DNA of 64,000 bases, from contig CAMYLA010000009.1 in the NCBI GenBank assembly GCA_947259095.1, positions 1 through 64,000 of the forward strand. Direction: 5' to 3'. The notes below the pieces were generated by a model. The model had not been told where the DNA came from, made no database searches, and worked only from the letters and a program-made list of their open reading frames with translations. Below, piece by piece: positions 1-9,190 of the stretch; within the stretch, counting starts at the first letter, position 1; each line of letters starts with the position of its first letter. This DNA is from an uncultured Acidimicrobiaceae bacterium (GTDB taxonomy: Bacteria; Actinomycetota; Acidimicrobiia; Acidimicrobiales; SZUA-35). Position numbers and translations under genes: made by a program.

Positions 1-2569
1 CGCGGTCCATCGCCTCTGTGCCACCGAAGACCGGTCGCCGCCCCTGGTCGTCGAGTAGGAAGATGCCGGCCAGCCGCGCCGAGAGGTCCTTGGCCACCTC
101 TTGGAGGGTCACGTCGCTGCCCGATCCAGTCGGATGCTCGATCGTCAGCTCGTCGCCGTAGTAGGCCGCATACGCGAGCAGGCCGCGAACGAGCAGGAAG
201 TTGATCGGGAACCAGATCGGTCCGCGCCAGTTGGAGTTCCCTCCGAACATCCCGCTCCTCGACTCCGCCGGCTGGTAGTCGACGCGGTACTCGGTCCCGC
301 CGACGTGTACGACGAACGGATGGTCGCGGTGGAAACGCGACACCGACCTGATGCCGTGCGCTCCGAGGAACTCCTCCTCGTCGAGCATGCGGCCGAGGAT
401 CCGCCGCAGCTTCGTCTCGTCGAGGACGGCCAGGAGACGCCGATCGGCGACCCCGGGGTCCGCCAGCGACGGGATGCGAGCGACCAGGTCGGGCCGATGC
501 TGGTTGAGCCAGCGCACCCGCTCCATCAACCTGGGGAGGCGGACCACATCGTCGGGTTCGATGACCACGCATGCGGCGAGCGGCAGCAGACCGATGAGCG
601 AACGAACCTTCATGGGGGTCGCGCTGCCGTCGGGGAGGACGAGCACGTCGTAGAAGAAGCCGTCCTCGTCGTCCCACAGGCTGCGATCCGGATCCGACGG
701 GTCGTCCATCGCCTCGGCAATCCGCAGGAAGTGCTCGAGGTACCTGCTCGCCATCGACTCGTAAGAGTCGTCGTGGAGTGCCAGCTCGATGGCGATCGCC
801 AACATCGTCAGCGAGTAGAACGCCATCCACGCCGTGCCGTCGGCCTGTTCGAGGTGTCCGCCGGTCGGCAGCGGCGAGCTCCGATCGAACACGCCGATGT
901 TGTCGAGTCCGAGGAAACCGCCCCCGAAGACGTCGTTGCCGTCGGGATCCTTGCGGTTGACCCACCAGGTGTAATTGAGGGAGAGCTTCTGGAAGATCTC
1001 CTGGAGGAAGTCGATGTCGCCCGCGCCCCCCTGCGCCATCTCTTGGCGGTAGAGGACCATCGCTGCCCAGGCATGGACCGGGGGGTTGACGTCGCTGAAG
1101 TTCCACTCGTACGCGGGCACCTGCCCATTGGGGTGCAAATAGCGCTCGTCGAGCATCAGGGAGAGTTGGTGCTTGGCAAAATCGACGTCGACCAGCGCCA
1201 GTGGCAGGGTGTGGAACGCAAGGTCCCACGCCGCGTACCATGGGTACTCCCACTTGTCGGGCATCGAGATGACGTCGGCGTTGAACATGTGGTGCCAGGC
1301 TCGATTGCGGATCGAAGAGTTGCGCAGCGCCTGGCGGTCATGCAGCCCATGGGCTTCGAGCCAGCCCGAGACGTCGTACTGGTAGTACTGCTTGGACCAC
1401 AACATGCCCGCCAGCGCCTGGCGCATCACCGATCGGGCGTCGTCGGACAGCGCCGATGGGATGATGGTGGCATAGAACTCGTCACTTTCGTTGCGTCGCT
1501 GCTCGAGGACTGCATCGAGGTTGGACGACCACGCAGCCGCTGGCTGTGCCGTTTCGGCCTGGGGGAGGTCGGTCAGCCGGAGCTGCACCCGTTCGGTCGC
1601 ACCCGGAGCGACATCCACCAGGTAGTGGGCGGCCACCTTGGTGCCACGCCGGTCAGGGTTGACCGCATCGCTGCGACCGTTGATGACCGCCTGCTCGACA
1701 CCGTCCTTCACGAAAGGGGTGGCGTTCGGCGTGCCGAACAGTCGCTCGCTATTGGTCTCGTTGTCGCAGAACATGAGCTCGGGACTGCCGACCGCAACGA
1801 GATGCCGAACGCCCAGCTGGTCATGCTCGGCGCGAACGACTGCGGCGCCCGCCACGCCGTCGACCTGCTCCAACCGAGGCGGGGCTGCGCCGTCGTGCTG
1901 CCACGTGTTCCGGAACCACAACGTGGGCAGCAGGTGGAGGCGCGACTGCTCCGGGCCGCAGTTGGTCACGTCAACCGAGACGACGATGTCCTCGGGCCCC
2001 GCCTTGGCGTACTCGACCACGACGTCGAAGTAGCGATCCTCGGCGAACACGCCCGTGTCGATCAGCTCATACTCGAAGTCGCCGAAGGAGCGGGCCCGAT
2101 TCGTCACCACGAGATCCTCGTACGGATATGCCGCCTGCGGGTACTTGTAGAGGTACTTCAGGTACGAGTGGGTCGGCGTGCCGTCGAGATAGAAGTAGTA
2201 CTCCTTGACGTCCTCGCCATGGTTTCCCTCGGCGTTGGTCAGCCCGAAGAGACGCTCCTTGAAGATCGGATCCGCACCGTTCCACAATGCCAGCGCGAAA
2301 CAGAGCACCTGATGATCGTCGGAGATGCCGGCGAGCCCGTCCTCACCCGACCGGTAGGCCCGTGACCGGGCCTGGTCGTGTGGGAGGTACGACCAAGCGT
2401 CGCCGTTGCCGCTGAGATCCTCGCGAACCGTGCCCCACTGGCGCTCGCTGAGGTATGGGCCCCAGCGCTGCCAGGGCACGCCGCCCTGCCGCTCCCGGAG
2501 CCGACGTCGTTCGGCGCCGTCCAGGCCGGTCGGCTCGCCGGTTGGTGCGGACGGCGCCGGTTCGCTCAT
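1..2569 (-). CDS. GH63/MGH1-like glucosidase (C-terminus beyond window)
   Basis: Reading leftward from an ATG at 2569, an open frame of 856 codons runs off the left edge. GAGGAG lies 5 nt before the ATG and decides the start. The protein has no obvious signal peptide, so it is probably cytoplasmic. The N-terminal part is a beta-rich region typical of large glucosidases. The C-terminal half is an (alpha/alpha)6-type region with GGGFLGLDNIGVFDRS and GGHLEQADGTAWM stretches, and near residue 775 GGNSNWRGPIWFP. These are hallmarks of the GH63/MGH1-like group, which hydrolyses alpha-glucosides or mannosylglycerate-type compounds. The exact substrate cannot be read from sequence. Known bacterial members are near 900 residues, so only a short tail is missing. 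No partner gene is visible inside the window. Confidence 0.85.
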   Translation of the reverse strand, partial: MSEPAPSAPTGEPTGLDGAERRRLRERQGGVPWQRWGPYLSERQWGTVREDLSGNGDAWSYLPHDQARSRAYRSGEDGLAGISDDHQVLCFALALWNGADPIFKERLFGLTNAEGNHGEDVKEYYFYLDGTPTHSYLKYLYKYPQAAYPYEDLVVTNRARSFGDFEYELIDTGVFAEDRYFDVVVEYAKAGPEDIVVSVDVTNCGPEQSRLHLLPTLWFRNTWQHDGAAPPRLEQVDGVAGAAVVRAEHDQLGVRHLVAVGSPELMFCDNETNSERLFGTPNATPFVKDGVEQAVINGRSDAVNPDRRGTKVAAHYLVDVAPGATERVQLRLTDLPQAETAQPAAAWSSNLDAVLEQRRNESDEFYATIIPSALSDDARSVMRQALAGMLWSKQYYQYDVSGWLEAHGLHDRQALRNSSIRNRAWHHMFNADVISMPDKWEYPWYAAWDLAFHTLPLALVDVDFAKHQLSLMLDERYLHPNGQVPAYEWNFSDVNPPVHAWAAMVLYRQEMAQGGAGDIDFLQEIFQKLSLNYTWWVNRKDPDGNDVFGGGFLGLDNIGVFDRSSPLPTGGHLEQADGTAWMAFYSLTMLAIAIELALHDDSYESMASRYLEHFLRIAEAMDDPSDPDRSLWDDEDGFFYDVLVLPDGSATPMKVRSLIGLLPLAACVVIEPDDVVRLPRLMERVRWLNQHRPDLVARIPSLADPGVADRRLLAVLDETKLRRILGRMLDEEEFLGAHGIRSVSRFHRDHPFVVHVGGTEYRVDYQPAESRSGMFGGNSNWRGPIWFPINFLLVRGLLAYAAYYGDELTIEHPTGSGSDVTLQEVAKDLSARLAGIFLLDDQGRRPVFGGTEAMDR

Positions 2570-3053
2570 GATCGCTCCTCGTCCAGTTCGAGTGTCTGGA
2601 GGCCTCGGGCGGCGGCCCGGTGACCTGCGCGGTCGTCAAGGGCGAGCCGCTGCTCGGAGAATATGTAGCACGCTTCCTGGGGGATCAACGCAGTCGGGGA
2701 AGGATTCACTCCCGCTTCAGCACATGTTCCCCCCTGCGTCATGTGCGGCGAGACGCCGCCGGGTGACCCCGTTTTGCGTCGAGGTTCCAGAGTTTCGGAG
2801 GAAGACGCCCTCGGCGATCACCCCTGGGCTGAGCCGGTACGCTTTCGGCGGAGACCGGCAAACAGGTCGAACGGCATCGCCATTCAGGCTGGCATCACAT
2901 ACGATCCGAGGAGCGCGGCCGAGGTCAGCGAGGCCGATGCGATAGCTCGACTCGCATCGAAACGCTGCGTCCGATTGCCAGGGAAGAGGCCCAACGTTGC
3001 ACCTTCGGGCGACGCGTTGCCGATTGCAGGCGTTTCCGTGCAAGCTTGAGGCC
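2570..3053. other. intergenic region without a recognised gene
   Basis: This 484 bp gap separates two divergent genes. Apart from the candidate leftward promoter at 2660-2688, I see no RNA gene or repeat. Several short open frames cross it on both strands, but none has a ribosome-binding site or a recognisable product. GC content is lower and less codon-periodic than in the flanking genes. Confidence 0.5.
2660..2688 (-). promoter_or_regulatory. candidate promoter for the glucosidase gene
   Basis: On the minus strand TTGATC (2688-2683) and CATATT (2665-2660) are separated by 17 bp. Each matches the housekeeping consensus at 4 of 6 positions. They lie in a locally AT-richer patch about 90 bp before the glucosidase ATG. 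This is a motif match only. Confidence 0.35.
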
Positions 3054-4358
3054 ATGACCTCGGTCCACACAGCGCCCCGCCAGTCCCGGCCCGGCCTGGC
3101 CATCGGTGGTGGCGTGCTGGCCGGCGTTTTCTCATTGGCCATCATCGCCGGCCTGCTGTGGCTGGCGGGCGATTCGGGCGACGATGTGGCGGCCGGCCAG
3201 GGATCCAACGGTCGGGTCGGCGATGTGGTGACCGCCGCCGAGCTGCAGCCCGAAGACTGCATGAACTTCACCGGCACCGGTTCGACGGCCCGATTCACCA
3301 TCACCGATTGTGGCGCCCCCCATATCGCACAGGTCACCGCCAAGATCACCCATCCCGATGCCGGTGGGGTCTACCCCGGCGCCGACGCCATGACCGAGTG
3401 GGTCGGCGTCCGCTGCGGGGAACGAACCGAAGCCTTCATCGGCCTGCCCCTCCTGGAGACGACCCTGGCCGATGGTCGCCTCCTCCCCGACTTCAACACC
3501 TGGTCGGCAGGCGACGACGGTGCGACCTGCTACGTGCGGCGCTTCGACTCCACCTCGTTGACCGGTTCCCTCGCCGGCCGGGGCAGCGGCTTCCCACGAA
3601 CCGATCAGGTGGTGGTTTCCCGGCTGATCGACGGCGACTGCTTTGTGCCGACAGCCGGTACCAACAGTTACGACCTCAACAGCAACAGCCCGGTGATGTT
3701 GGTGTCGTGCGACGATGAGCACAACGGGGTGTTCTTCGGCAGGGATCGCCTCGACCAGCCGATCGGGTCCATATTCCCAGGCGAGGACGCGGTCGGCGAC
3801 GCCACCAGCCGCCGTTGCGGGGAGTTGTTCACCGAGCACTTCGGGGTGGCATCCGACGGATTCAACTACCGCTACTGGCGACCGAACCAGCAGAGCTGGG
3901 ACCTCGACGACCGGACGATCCTGTGCTCGGTGCTCGATGCCGACCCCCTGGTGGAGCGTTTCGATCCAGCCGGCTTCGAACCATTCTACGAGTTGGCGAC
4001 CGGCCGTTGCTTCAACCTCGGGCCGGAGGAGACGTCTGACTCACTTCGGCTCGACGACCAGGTCCGAGTGGTCGCCTGCACCGATCCCCACGTCGGGCAG
4101 ATGATCGGCAGCGGCGAGCTCGACGTCGAACCAACCGAGCCGTTCCCGGCCGACGACGGCGTCCAGCAGTTGGCCGGCGCCGAATGTGAGCAGCTCTTCA
4201 CCGGTTTCGTCGGCGCCTCACCGTTCGAGTCGGAACTCGGCAAGTTCCCGTTCTGGTACCCAAACGAGCCGGGATGGGAAGACGGGGACCGACGCTACGC
4301 CTGTGCCTTCCTCGAGGGCGAGCCACGAAGCCAATCGCTGGAGAACGCCGGCGCCTGA
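3054..4358 (+). CDS. membrane-anchored protein with three Septum_form-like Cys repeats
   Basis: The protein has 434 residues. ATG 3054 is preferred over an upstream in-frame start because the N-terminus then becomes a short tail followed by a transmembrane helix (about residues 14-37). The rest is predicted extracytoplasmic. It contains three units of roughly 125 residues. Each opens with a Cys in a ...GDC/EDC/GRC-F/M context (Cys69, 196, 319). About 20 residues later comes a CxxPH or CxxEH motif (86-90, 219-223, 342-346), then a further Cys pair flanking a Trp-rich segment. This is the pattern of the actinobacterial Septum_form family, usually present once or twice. Disulfide bonding is likely. 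Function is unknown beyond the family name; a surface or division role is inference. Confidence 0.7.
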   Translation: MTSVHTAPRQSRPGLAIGGGVLAGVFSLAIIAGLLWLAGDSGDDVAAGQGSNGRVGDVVTAAELQPEDCMNFTGTGSTARFTITDCGAPHIAQVTAKITHPDAGGVYPGADAMTEWVGVRCGERTEAFIGLPLLETTLADGRLLPDFNTWSAGDDGATCYVRRFDSTSLTGSLAGRGSGFPRTDQVVVSRLIDGDCFVPTAGTNSYDLNSNSPVMLVSCDDEHNGVFFGRDRLDQPIGSIFPGEDAVGDATSRRCGELFTEHFGVASDGFNYRYWRPNQQSWDLDDRTILCSVLDADPLVERFDPAGFEPFYELATGRCFNLGPEETSDSLRLDDQVRVVACTDPHVGQMIGSGELDVEPTEPFPADDGVQQLAGAECEQLFTGFVGASPFESELGKFPFWYPNEPGWEDGDRRYACAFLEGEPRSQSLENAGA

Positions 4359-4411
4359 GGGCCGGTACCGACACCACGCACCAGCGCTCGGCCGCTCATC
4401 ACAGGACTGCG

Positions 4412-4431
4412 GGCCTCCGACAGCCGAGGCC
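4412..4431. terminator. weak hairpin between convergent genes
   Basis: The inverted repeat ggcctc / gaggcc with an 8 nt loop lies between the ends of the Septum_form-like gene and the convergent crotonase gene. There is no T-run. A role as transcription terminator rests only on position and symmetry. Confidence 0.3.
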
Positions 4432-4451
4432 GGCCATCATCGTGCGATTCG

Positions 4452-5306
4452 TCAGGAGAAGTCCGGTTCGTCCCAGAACGGGAACACCTCCGGTGTGTCC
4501 TGCGACGGTTTCATCGACCATCGGGGATCTCGCTTCTCCAGGAAGCTGGTGACCCCCTCCCTCGCATCGGCCAGCCGACCGAGTCCCTGGATGGCCCGGG
4601 AGTCGGCCCGGTGGGCCTGCATCGGATGGTCGAAGGTCAGCCCCCGCCACAGCATCTGCCTGGTCAGCGCCACCGACACCGGTGCGGCGTGGACTGCGAT
4701 CTCGGTCGCCATCTCCTTGGCCCGGTCGAGCAGCTCATCATCGGCGACGGTCTCCACCAGGCCGCCCCGCTCGGCCTCGGCCGCATCGAAGACCCGGCCG
4801 GAGTAGCACCAGCGGGCGGCTTGGCTGATACCGACCACCCGGGGGAGAAACCACGACGATGCCGCCTCGGGCACGATGCCACGCCTGGCGAACACGAAGC
4901 CGATCCTGGCACTCTCGGCGGCGAGGCGGACATCCATCGGCAGCGTCATGGTGATGCCAACCCCGACCGCAGGGCCGTTGATGGCGGCGATGATCGGCTT
5001 CGTCAGCCGGAAGATCCGGAGGCTGACCAGTCCCCCGCCGTCACGATTGACCTCGTCCGGGTTGCGGCCCTTGGCTCCGGCGTCGAAGGTGTCGCCACCG
5101 GATTGCAGGTCGGCTCCGGCGCAGAACCCTCGCCCGGAACCGGTCATGATCACCGCTCGGACATCGTCGTCGGCATCGATGCGATCGAACAGGTCGAGCA
5201 ACTCGTCCCGCATCCGCTGGTTGAAGGCATTGAGCCGCTCCGGCCGGTTGAGGGTGATCGTCGCCACGTGCTGGTCGACGTCGTAGAGAAGGGTTTCGAA
5301 ATCCAT
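4452..5306 (-). CDS. enoyl-CoA hydratase/isomerase (crotonase) family protein
   Basis: This is a 284-residue soluble protein of normal crotonase length. The CoA-binding/oxyanion segment GRGFCAGADL is near residue 60 and the second oxyanion loop NGPAVGVG near 115. IVPEAASSWFLPRVVG near 142-157 supplies the catalytic-loop Glu region. The family hydrates or isomerises enoyl-CoA esters in fatty-acid or amino-acid breakdown; the exact substrate is not readable. The ATG at 5306 begins the typical MxFETLLYDV leader and has no clear Shine-Dalgarno. It is convergent with the gene before it and divergent from gnd, so it probably stands alone. A second crotonase lies at 57608. Confidence 0.88.
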   Translation of the reverse strand: MDFETLLYDVDQHVATITLNRPERLNAFNQRMRDELLDLFDRIDADDDVRAVIMTGSGRGFCAGADLQSGGDTFDAGAKGRNPDEVNRDGGGLVSLRIFRLTKPIIAAINGPAVGVGITMTLPMDVRLAAESARIGFVFARRGIVPEAASSWFLPRVVGISQAARWCYSGRVFDAAEAERGGLVETVADDELLDRAKEMATEIAVHAAPVSVALTRQMLWRGLTFDHPMQAHRADSRAIQGLGRLADAREGVTSFLEKRDPRWSMKPSQDTPEVFPFWDEPDFS

Positions 5307-5435
5307 GGCTCGTTTCTACTACGGCCGGTCCGCCACGGAAAATGACGGCTGGAGGAACGCCGGATCGCCGGGGCGCCGGGGACGATCCCCGATCGGCGCG
5401 GGGATTGCGAAGGATTTGGCTCTAGACAGGTCGGT

Positions 5436-6881
5436 ATGACCACTGCAGACCTGGGGCTCATCGGGTTGGCCGTCATGGGCCAGAACCTGGCGCTCAACTT
5501 CACGGACCACGGCTACACCGTTGCCGTCCACAACCGCACCAAAGCCGTCACCGACGAGTTCATCGCCGGCCCCGGAGCCGGCCACAGCCTGGTGGCATGC
5601 GACGATCTCCAATCGCTGGTGGCGGCGGTCCGGCGGCCGCGACGCATCATGCTGATGGTCAAAGCCGGCCCGGTGGTGGACGCCGTGATCGCCGAGCTGA
5701 AGCCATTCCTCGAACCGGGCGATGTCATCATCGACGGCGGCAACTCCCTGTTCTCCGACTCCCAGCGGCGGGTCGACGAGCTGGCGGCCGACGGGCTCCT
5801 GTTCGTCGGCTCCGGTGTGTCCGGTGGGGAGGAGGGTGCCCGCAACGGTCCGTCCATCATGCCCGGCGGCAACGAGGCGGCCGCCGAGCTGGTGATGCCG
5901 ATGTTGGAGGCGGTTGCGGCCCGAGCCGACGACGGCGAGCCGTGTGCGGCCTGGCTTGGCCCGGGCGGGGCCGGGCACTACGTCAAGATGGTCCACAACG
6001 GCATCGAGTACGGCGACATGCAGGTGATCGCCGAGGCCTACTCGCTGATGAAGGCCATGGGTCTCTCCCATCAACGGATGGCCGAGACCTTTGCCGCCTG
6101 GGGCGATGACGTGCTCGATTCGTTCCTGATCGACATCACCGCCGAGATCGTGGCCACCGCCGATGAGGACGGCACCCCGCTGGTGGAAAAGATCCTCGAC
6201 GCCGCAGGCCAGAAGGGAACCGGCAAGTGGACGGTCATCTCGGCCATGGAGCTTGCCCAACCGGTCACGCTGGTCAGCGAGGCGGTGAGCGCCCGGATCC
6301 TGTCTTCGATGAAGGCGCAGCGGGTTCGGGCCTCGGAGATCCTCGGCGGGCCGGACGGGTCGGTCCCCGAGGGCGCATTCACCCTGGAGGACCTCCGCGA
6401 CGCGGTGTACGGGTCCAAGATCGTGTCCTACGCCCAGGGTTTCCTGCTCCTCGGCGCCGCATCCGAGGACCACCGGTGGGGACTCGACCTCGGCGTGGTG
6501 GCCGGGCTGTGGCGGGCCGGCTGCATCATCCGGGCCGCCTTCCTGGTGGACATCACAAAGGCATTCGATCGCACCCCTGACCTGGAGTCGCTGCTGGTCG
6601 ATCCGTCCTTCGCCGCCGAGCTCAACAGGGTCGAAGCCGGGTGGCGGCGGGTGGTGGCGGCTGCAGTGTCGGGCGGTGTGCCGGTACCGGCCTATGCGAC
6701 CGCCCTCTCCTTCTACGACGGCTACCGGACGGCGAGCGGCTCGGCCAACATGATCCAGGCCCAACGCGACTACTTCGGCGCCCACACCTACGAACGGATC
6801 GACAAGCCCCGGGGAGAGTTCTTCCACACCAACTGGACCGGGACCGGGGGCGATACGACGTCTGGCAGCTATAACGCCTGA
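5436..6881 (+). CDS. gnd: 6-phosphogluconate dehydrogenase, decarboxylating
   Basis: The 481 residues match the long (NADP-type) bacterial 6PGDH. The N-terminal Rossmann motif is GLIGLAVMGQNLALN, followed by HNRT. The substrate-binding stretch is SGVSGGEEGARNGPSIMPGG. The catalytic Lys lies in HYVKMVHNGIEYGDMQ (near residues 183-198). The C-terminal NTNWTGTGGDT tail is intact. The enzyme converts 6-phosphogluconate to ribulose-5-phosphate plus CO2 in the pentose-phosphate pathway and supplies NADPH. No other pentose-phosphate gene is nearby. Its stop codon sits inside a palindrome shared with the convergent gene. Confidence 0.96.
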   Translation: MTTADLGLIGLAVMGQNLALNFTDHGYTVAVHNRTKAVTDEFIAGPGAGHSLVACDDLQSLVAAVRRPRRIMLMVKAGPVVDAVIAELKPFLEPGDVIIDGGNSLFSDSQRRVDELAADGLLFVGSGVSGGEEGARNGPSIMPGGNEAAAELVMPMLEAVAARADDGEPCAAWLGPGGAGHYVKMVHNGIEYGDMQVIAEAYSLMKAMGLSHQRMAETFAAWGDDVLDSFLIDITAEIVATADEDGTPLVEKILDAAGQKGTGKWTVISAMELAQPVTLVSEAVSARILSSMKAQRVRASEILGGPDGSVPEGAFTLEDLRDAVYGSKIVSYAQGFLLLGAASEDHRWGLDLGVVAGLWRAGCIIRAAFLVDITKAFDRTPDLESLLVDPSFAAELNRVEAGWRRVVAAAVSGGVPVPAYATALSFYDGYRTASGSANMIQAQRDYFGAHTYERIDKPRGEFFHTNWTGTGGDTTSGSYNA

Positions 6882-6897
6882 CGGCGGACGCCGTCAG
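6878..6897. terminator. bidirectional hairpin containing both convergent stop codons
   Basis: A perfect 8 bp inverted repeat (ctgacggc, loop ggac, gccgtcag) sits exactly between gnd and the convergent glutamate-synthase-like gene. The TGA of each gene falls symmetrically within one arm. No T-run follows. It is a plausible two-way terminator. Confidence 0.5.
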
Positions 6898-8435
6898 CTC
6901 ATCAGCTTGGCGATCTCGGCCTCCTGTTCAGGCCCGACCGCCTGCCACAGGTCCCGATAGCCGAAGTGGTTCCACAGCGACGTCGTGCCCTCACCCTCCA
7001 TCATCAGCGCCACGGCCCGACCGCTGACCAGACCCGGATGGGGCTTGCCACAGGCGTGGGCCAGCTTGATCAGCTCGTGACGAAAGCTGATGAGGTAGTT
7101 GGCGGCCCGCGTCGACTTGTCGGTCGGATCGAGGCCCCGGGTCAGCCACTTCGATTGGGTGGCCACGCCGGTCGGGCAGTGCCCGGTGTGGCATTCCTGG
7201 GCCTGGATACAGCCGATGGCCAGCATGGCCTCCCTGGCGACGTAGATCATGTCGGCCCCCAGGGCCATGGCCACCATCGCTTCGCCTGGAAACCCCAACC
7301 GGCCGGCACCGATCCACATCACCCTGTCGTGTACGCCCCGCTCGGCGAAGATCCGGTACACCTCGGCGAATCCGAACCGGAACGGCAGCGACACATGATC
7401 GCTGAAGACCAGCGGGGCGGCGCCGGTGCCACCCTCTCCCCCATCGATCGTGATGAAGTCCGGACCCCGGCCGGTCGCCGCCATCTCGTCGGCCAGCTCG
7501 ACCCAGAAGCCGGGATCGCCGACCGCCGATTTGATCCCCACCGGAACCTTGCAACCGTCGGCGATCCGCTCGATGAACCCGATCATCTCGGCCACGGTTC
7601 CGAACTCGGCGTGACGGGGCGGGCTGGCCACGGTCACGCCGACGGGCACGCCTCGGGCGGCGGCGACCTCCTCGGTGACCTTCGCCGCCGGCAGGACCCC
7701 GCCGAGGCCCGGTTTCGCTCCCTGGCTCAGCTTGACCTCGATGGCCCGGATCGGGGCCCGATCGATCAGTGCCATCGCGGCGTCGAGGTCGAACCGGCCA
7801 TCGGGGGTTCTGGCGCCGAAGTAGCCGGTGCCGAGCTGGAAGATCAACTCACCGCCGTGGAGGTGATGGCTGCTGACACCGCCCTCACCGGTGTTGTGGA
7901 GGCAGTCGGCGGCGGCAGCCCCCCGGTTCAGGGACTCGACGGCCCGACCCGACAGAGAGCCGAAGCTCATGGCCGAGATGGCCACCAATGACTGGGGCCG
8001 GAACGCCCCCGGCCGATCCCGCCACTCCCCCAGAATCTTGGCCGGTGGCAGGTGGTGTTCGGCCCGAACGGCGGTCGCCGACGGGCCGGCGGCGGGGTTC
8101 AGGCCGTTGGTCGAAACGTATGGAAACGCCGACTGGCGAAAGATCGGGTACAACGGGCCGGCCATTTTGTTGTCGGTCCCGAACCCGAAGTACTGGTTCT
8201 CCAGCTTGGCACTGGAATAGACCCACCGCCGCTGATCCCGGTTGAACGGTCGCTCCTCGTCGTTGTCGGTCACGATGTACTGCCGCAGCTCCGGACCGAG
8301 CCGCTCCAGGACGTAGCGGAGGCGGCCGATCAACGGGAAGTTGCGGCGGATGGCGTGGCGGGTCTGAATCACATCGATGACCGCCAGTATCAGCAGGAAC
8401 GCCACCACTGCGGCCAAAACGAAGAGCCACGTCAT
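6894..8435 (-). CDS. FMN/3Fe-4S glutamate-synthase-like membrane-anchored protein
   Basis: The 513-residue protein has an N-terminal transmembrane helix (about residues 3-22) followed by the FMN-binding TIM-barrel domain of glutamate synthase large subunits (GltB central domain). DGGEGGTGAAP is the phosphate/FMN loop. The iron-sulfur ligands C-x5-C-x4-C appear in CIQAQECHTGHC near residue 407. The glutaminase domain and the GltB C-terminal beta-helix are absent. It is therefore not a complete glutamate synthase, and its electron acceptor and substrate are unknown. The start ATG has no Shine-Dalgarno but has TAAGGT 6 nt upstream, suggesting a leaderless transcript. It is divergent from azlC, with only 32 bp between the starts. 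Confidence 0.85.
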   Translation of the reverse strand: MTWLFVLAAVVAFLLILAVIDVIQTRHAIRRNFPLIGRLRYVLERLGPELRQYIVTDNDEERPFNRDQRRWVYSSAKLENQYFGFGTDNKMAGPLYPIFRQSAFPYVSTNGLNPAAGPSATAVRAEHHLPPAKILGEWRDRPGAFRPQSLVAISAMSFGSLSGRAVESLNRGAAAADCLHNTGEGGVSSHHLHGGELIFQLGTGYFGARTPDGRFDLDAAMALIDRAPIRAIEVKLSQGAKPGLGGVLPAAKVTEEVAAARGVPVGVTVASPPRHAEFGTVAEMIGFIERIADGCKVPVGIKSAVGDPGFWVELADEMAATGRGPDFITIDGGEGGTGAAPLVFSDHVSLPFRFGFAEVYRIFAERGVHDRVMWIGAGRLGFPGEAMVAMALGADMIYVAREAMLAIGCIQAQECHTGHCPTGVATQSKWLTRGLDPTDKSTRAANYLISFRHELIKLAHACGKPHPGLVSGRAVALMMEGEGTTSLWNHFGYRDLWQAVGPEQEAEIAKLMS

Positions 8436-8467
8436 CGTCGCACCTTACCCCCGGTAGTCTCGCCTCG

Positions 8468-9190
8468 ATGAGCCGGTCGGCCTATGTTCGCGACGCGCTG
8501 GTGATCGGCGGCGCCACCGGGGTTTTCGGCGCCGCATTCGGGGTCCTGGCCGCCACCACCGGGTTGACCGTGGCCAAGACGATGGCGATGTCGCTGCTCG
8601 TGTTCACCGGCGCATCACAGTTCGCTGCGGTCGGGGTCGTCGGTGCCGGCGGCGGTGAGCCGGCGGCATTGGGCTCGGCGTTGCTGCTGGCGGCCAGGAA
8701 CGGCTTCTATGGCATCGCCCTGGCCAGCCACATCCGATCTGCGTTGTGGCGCCGGGTCGTCGGTTCCCAGCTCATCATCGACGAATCGACGGCACTCTCA
8801 CTGGCGCAGGACGACCCGGCGGATCGGGAACCGGCATTCTGGGCCGGTGGGCTCTCGGTCTTCCTGTTCTGGAATGCCGGCACCCTCCTGGGTGCAATCG
8901 GCGGCGACGCCATCGGCGACCCCGCTGCGCTCGGGCTCGACGCCGCCTTTCCCGCCGGCTTCATCGCCCTGGCTGCGCCGGCGTTCGGCCATCGGCGGGG
9001 CATCGTGGCCGCAGTGGCAGGGGCGCTGATCGCCGTGGTCACCACACCGTTCGTCCGACCCGGTGTGCCGATCCTGCTGGCCGCGTTCGGCGCACTGGTG
9101 GCATTGGCGGTCCCGGTCCCCGACCGGGGCGGCGACCCTGCCGGCGACGGCGCCGATCGACGAACCGGCAGCGAGCCCCCGACGACGTGA
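8468..9190 (+). CDS. azlC: AzlC family branched-chain amino acid exporter subunit
   Basis: This 240-residue polytopic membrane protein begins with the AzlC signature region: GATGVFGAAFGVLAATTG, then SLLVFTGASQFAAVGVV and LLLAARNGFYGIAL. AzlC is the large subunit that pairs with the small AzlD to export branched-chain amino acids or analogues. The length is normal. TAGTCT lies 7 nt before the ATG, with no Shine-Dalgarno between, so the mRNA may be leaderless. The stop codon overlaps the GTG start of the next gene (GTGA), implying translational coupling. Confidence 0.9.
   Translation: MSRSAYVRDALVIGGATGVFGAAFGVLAATTGLTVAKTMAMSLLVFTGASQFAAVGVVGAGGGEPAALGSALLLAARNGFYGIALASHIRSALWRRVVGSQLIIDESTALSLAQDDPADREPAFWAGGLSVFLFWNAGTLLGAIGGDAIGDPAALGLDAAFPAGFIALAAPAFGHRRGIVAAVAGALIAVVTTPFVRPGVPILLAAFGALVALAVPVPDRGGDPAGDGADRRTGSEPPTT

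Noticed and set aside
101..2365. 754-codon plus-strand frame
   Set aside because: It lies opposite the GH63-like glucosidase, has shadow-type Arg/Val/Glu composition and no recognisable motif.
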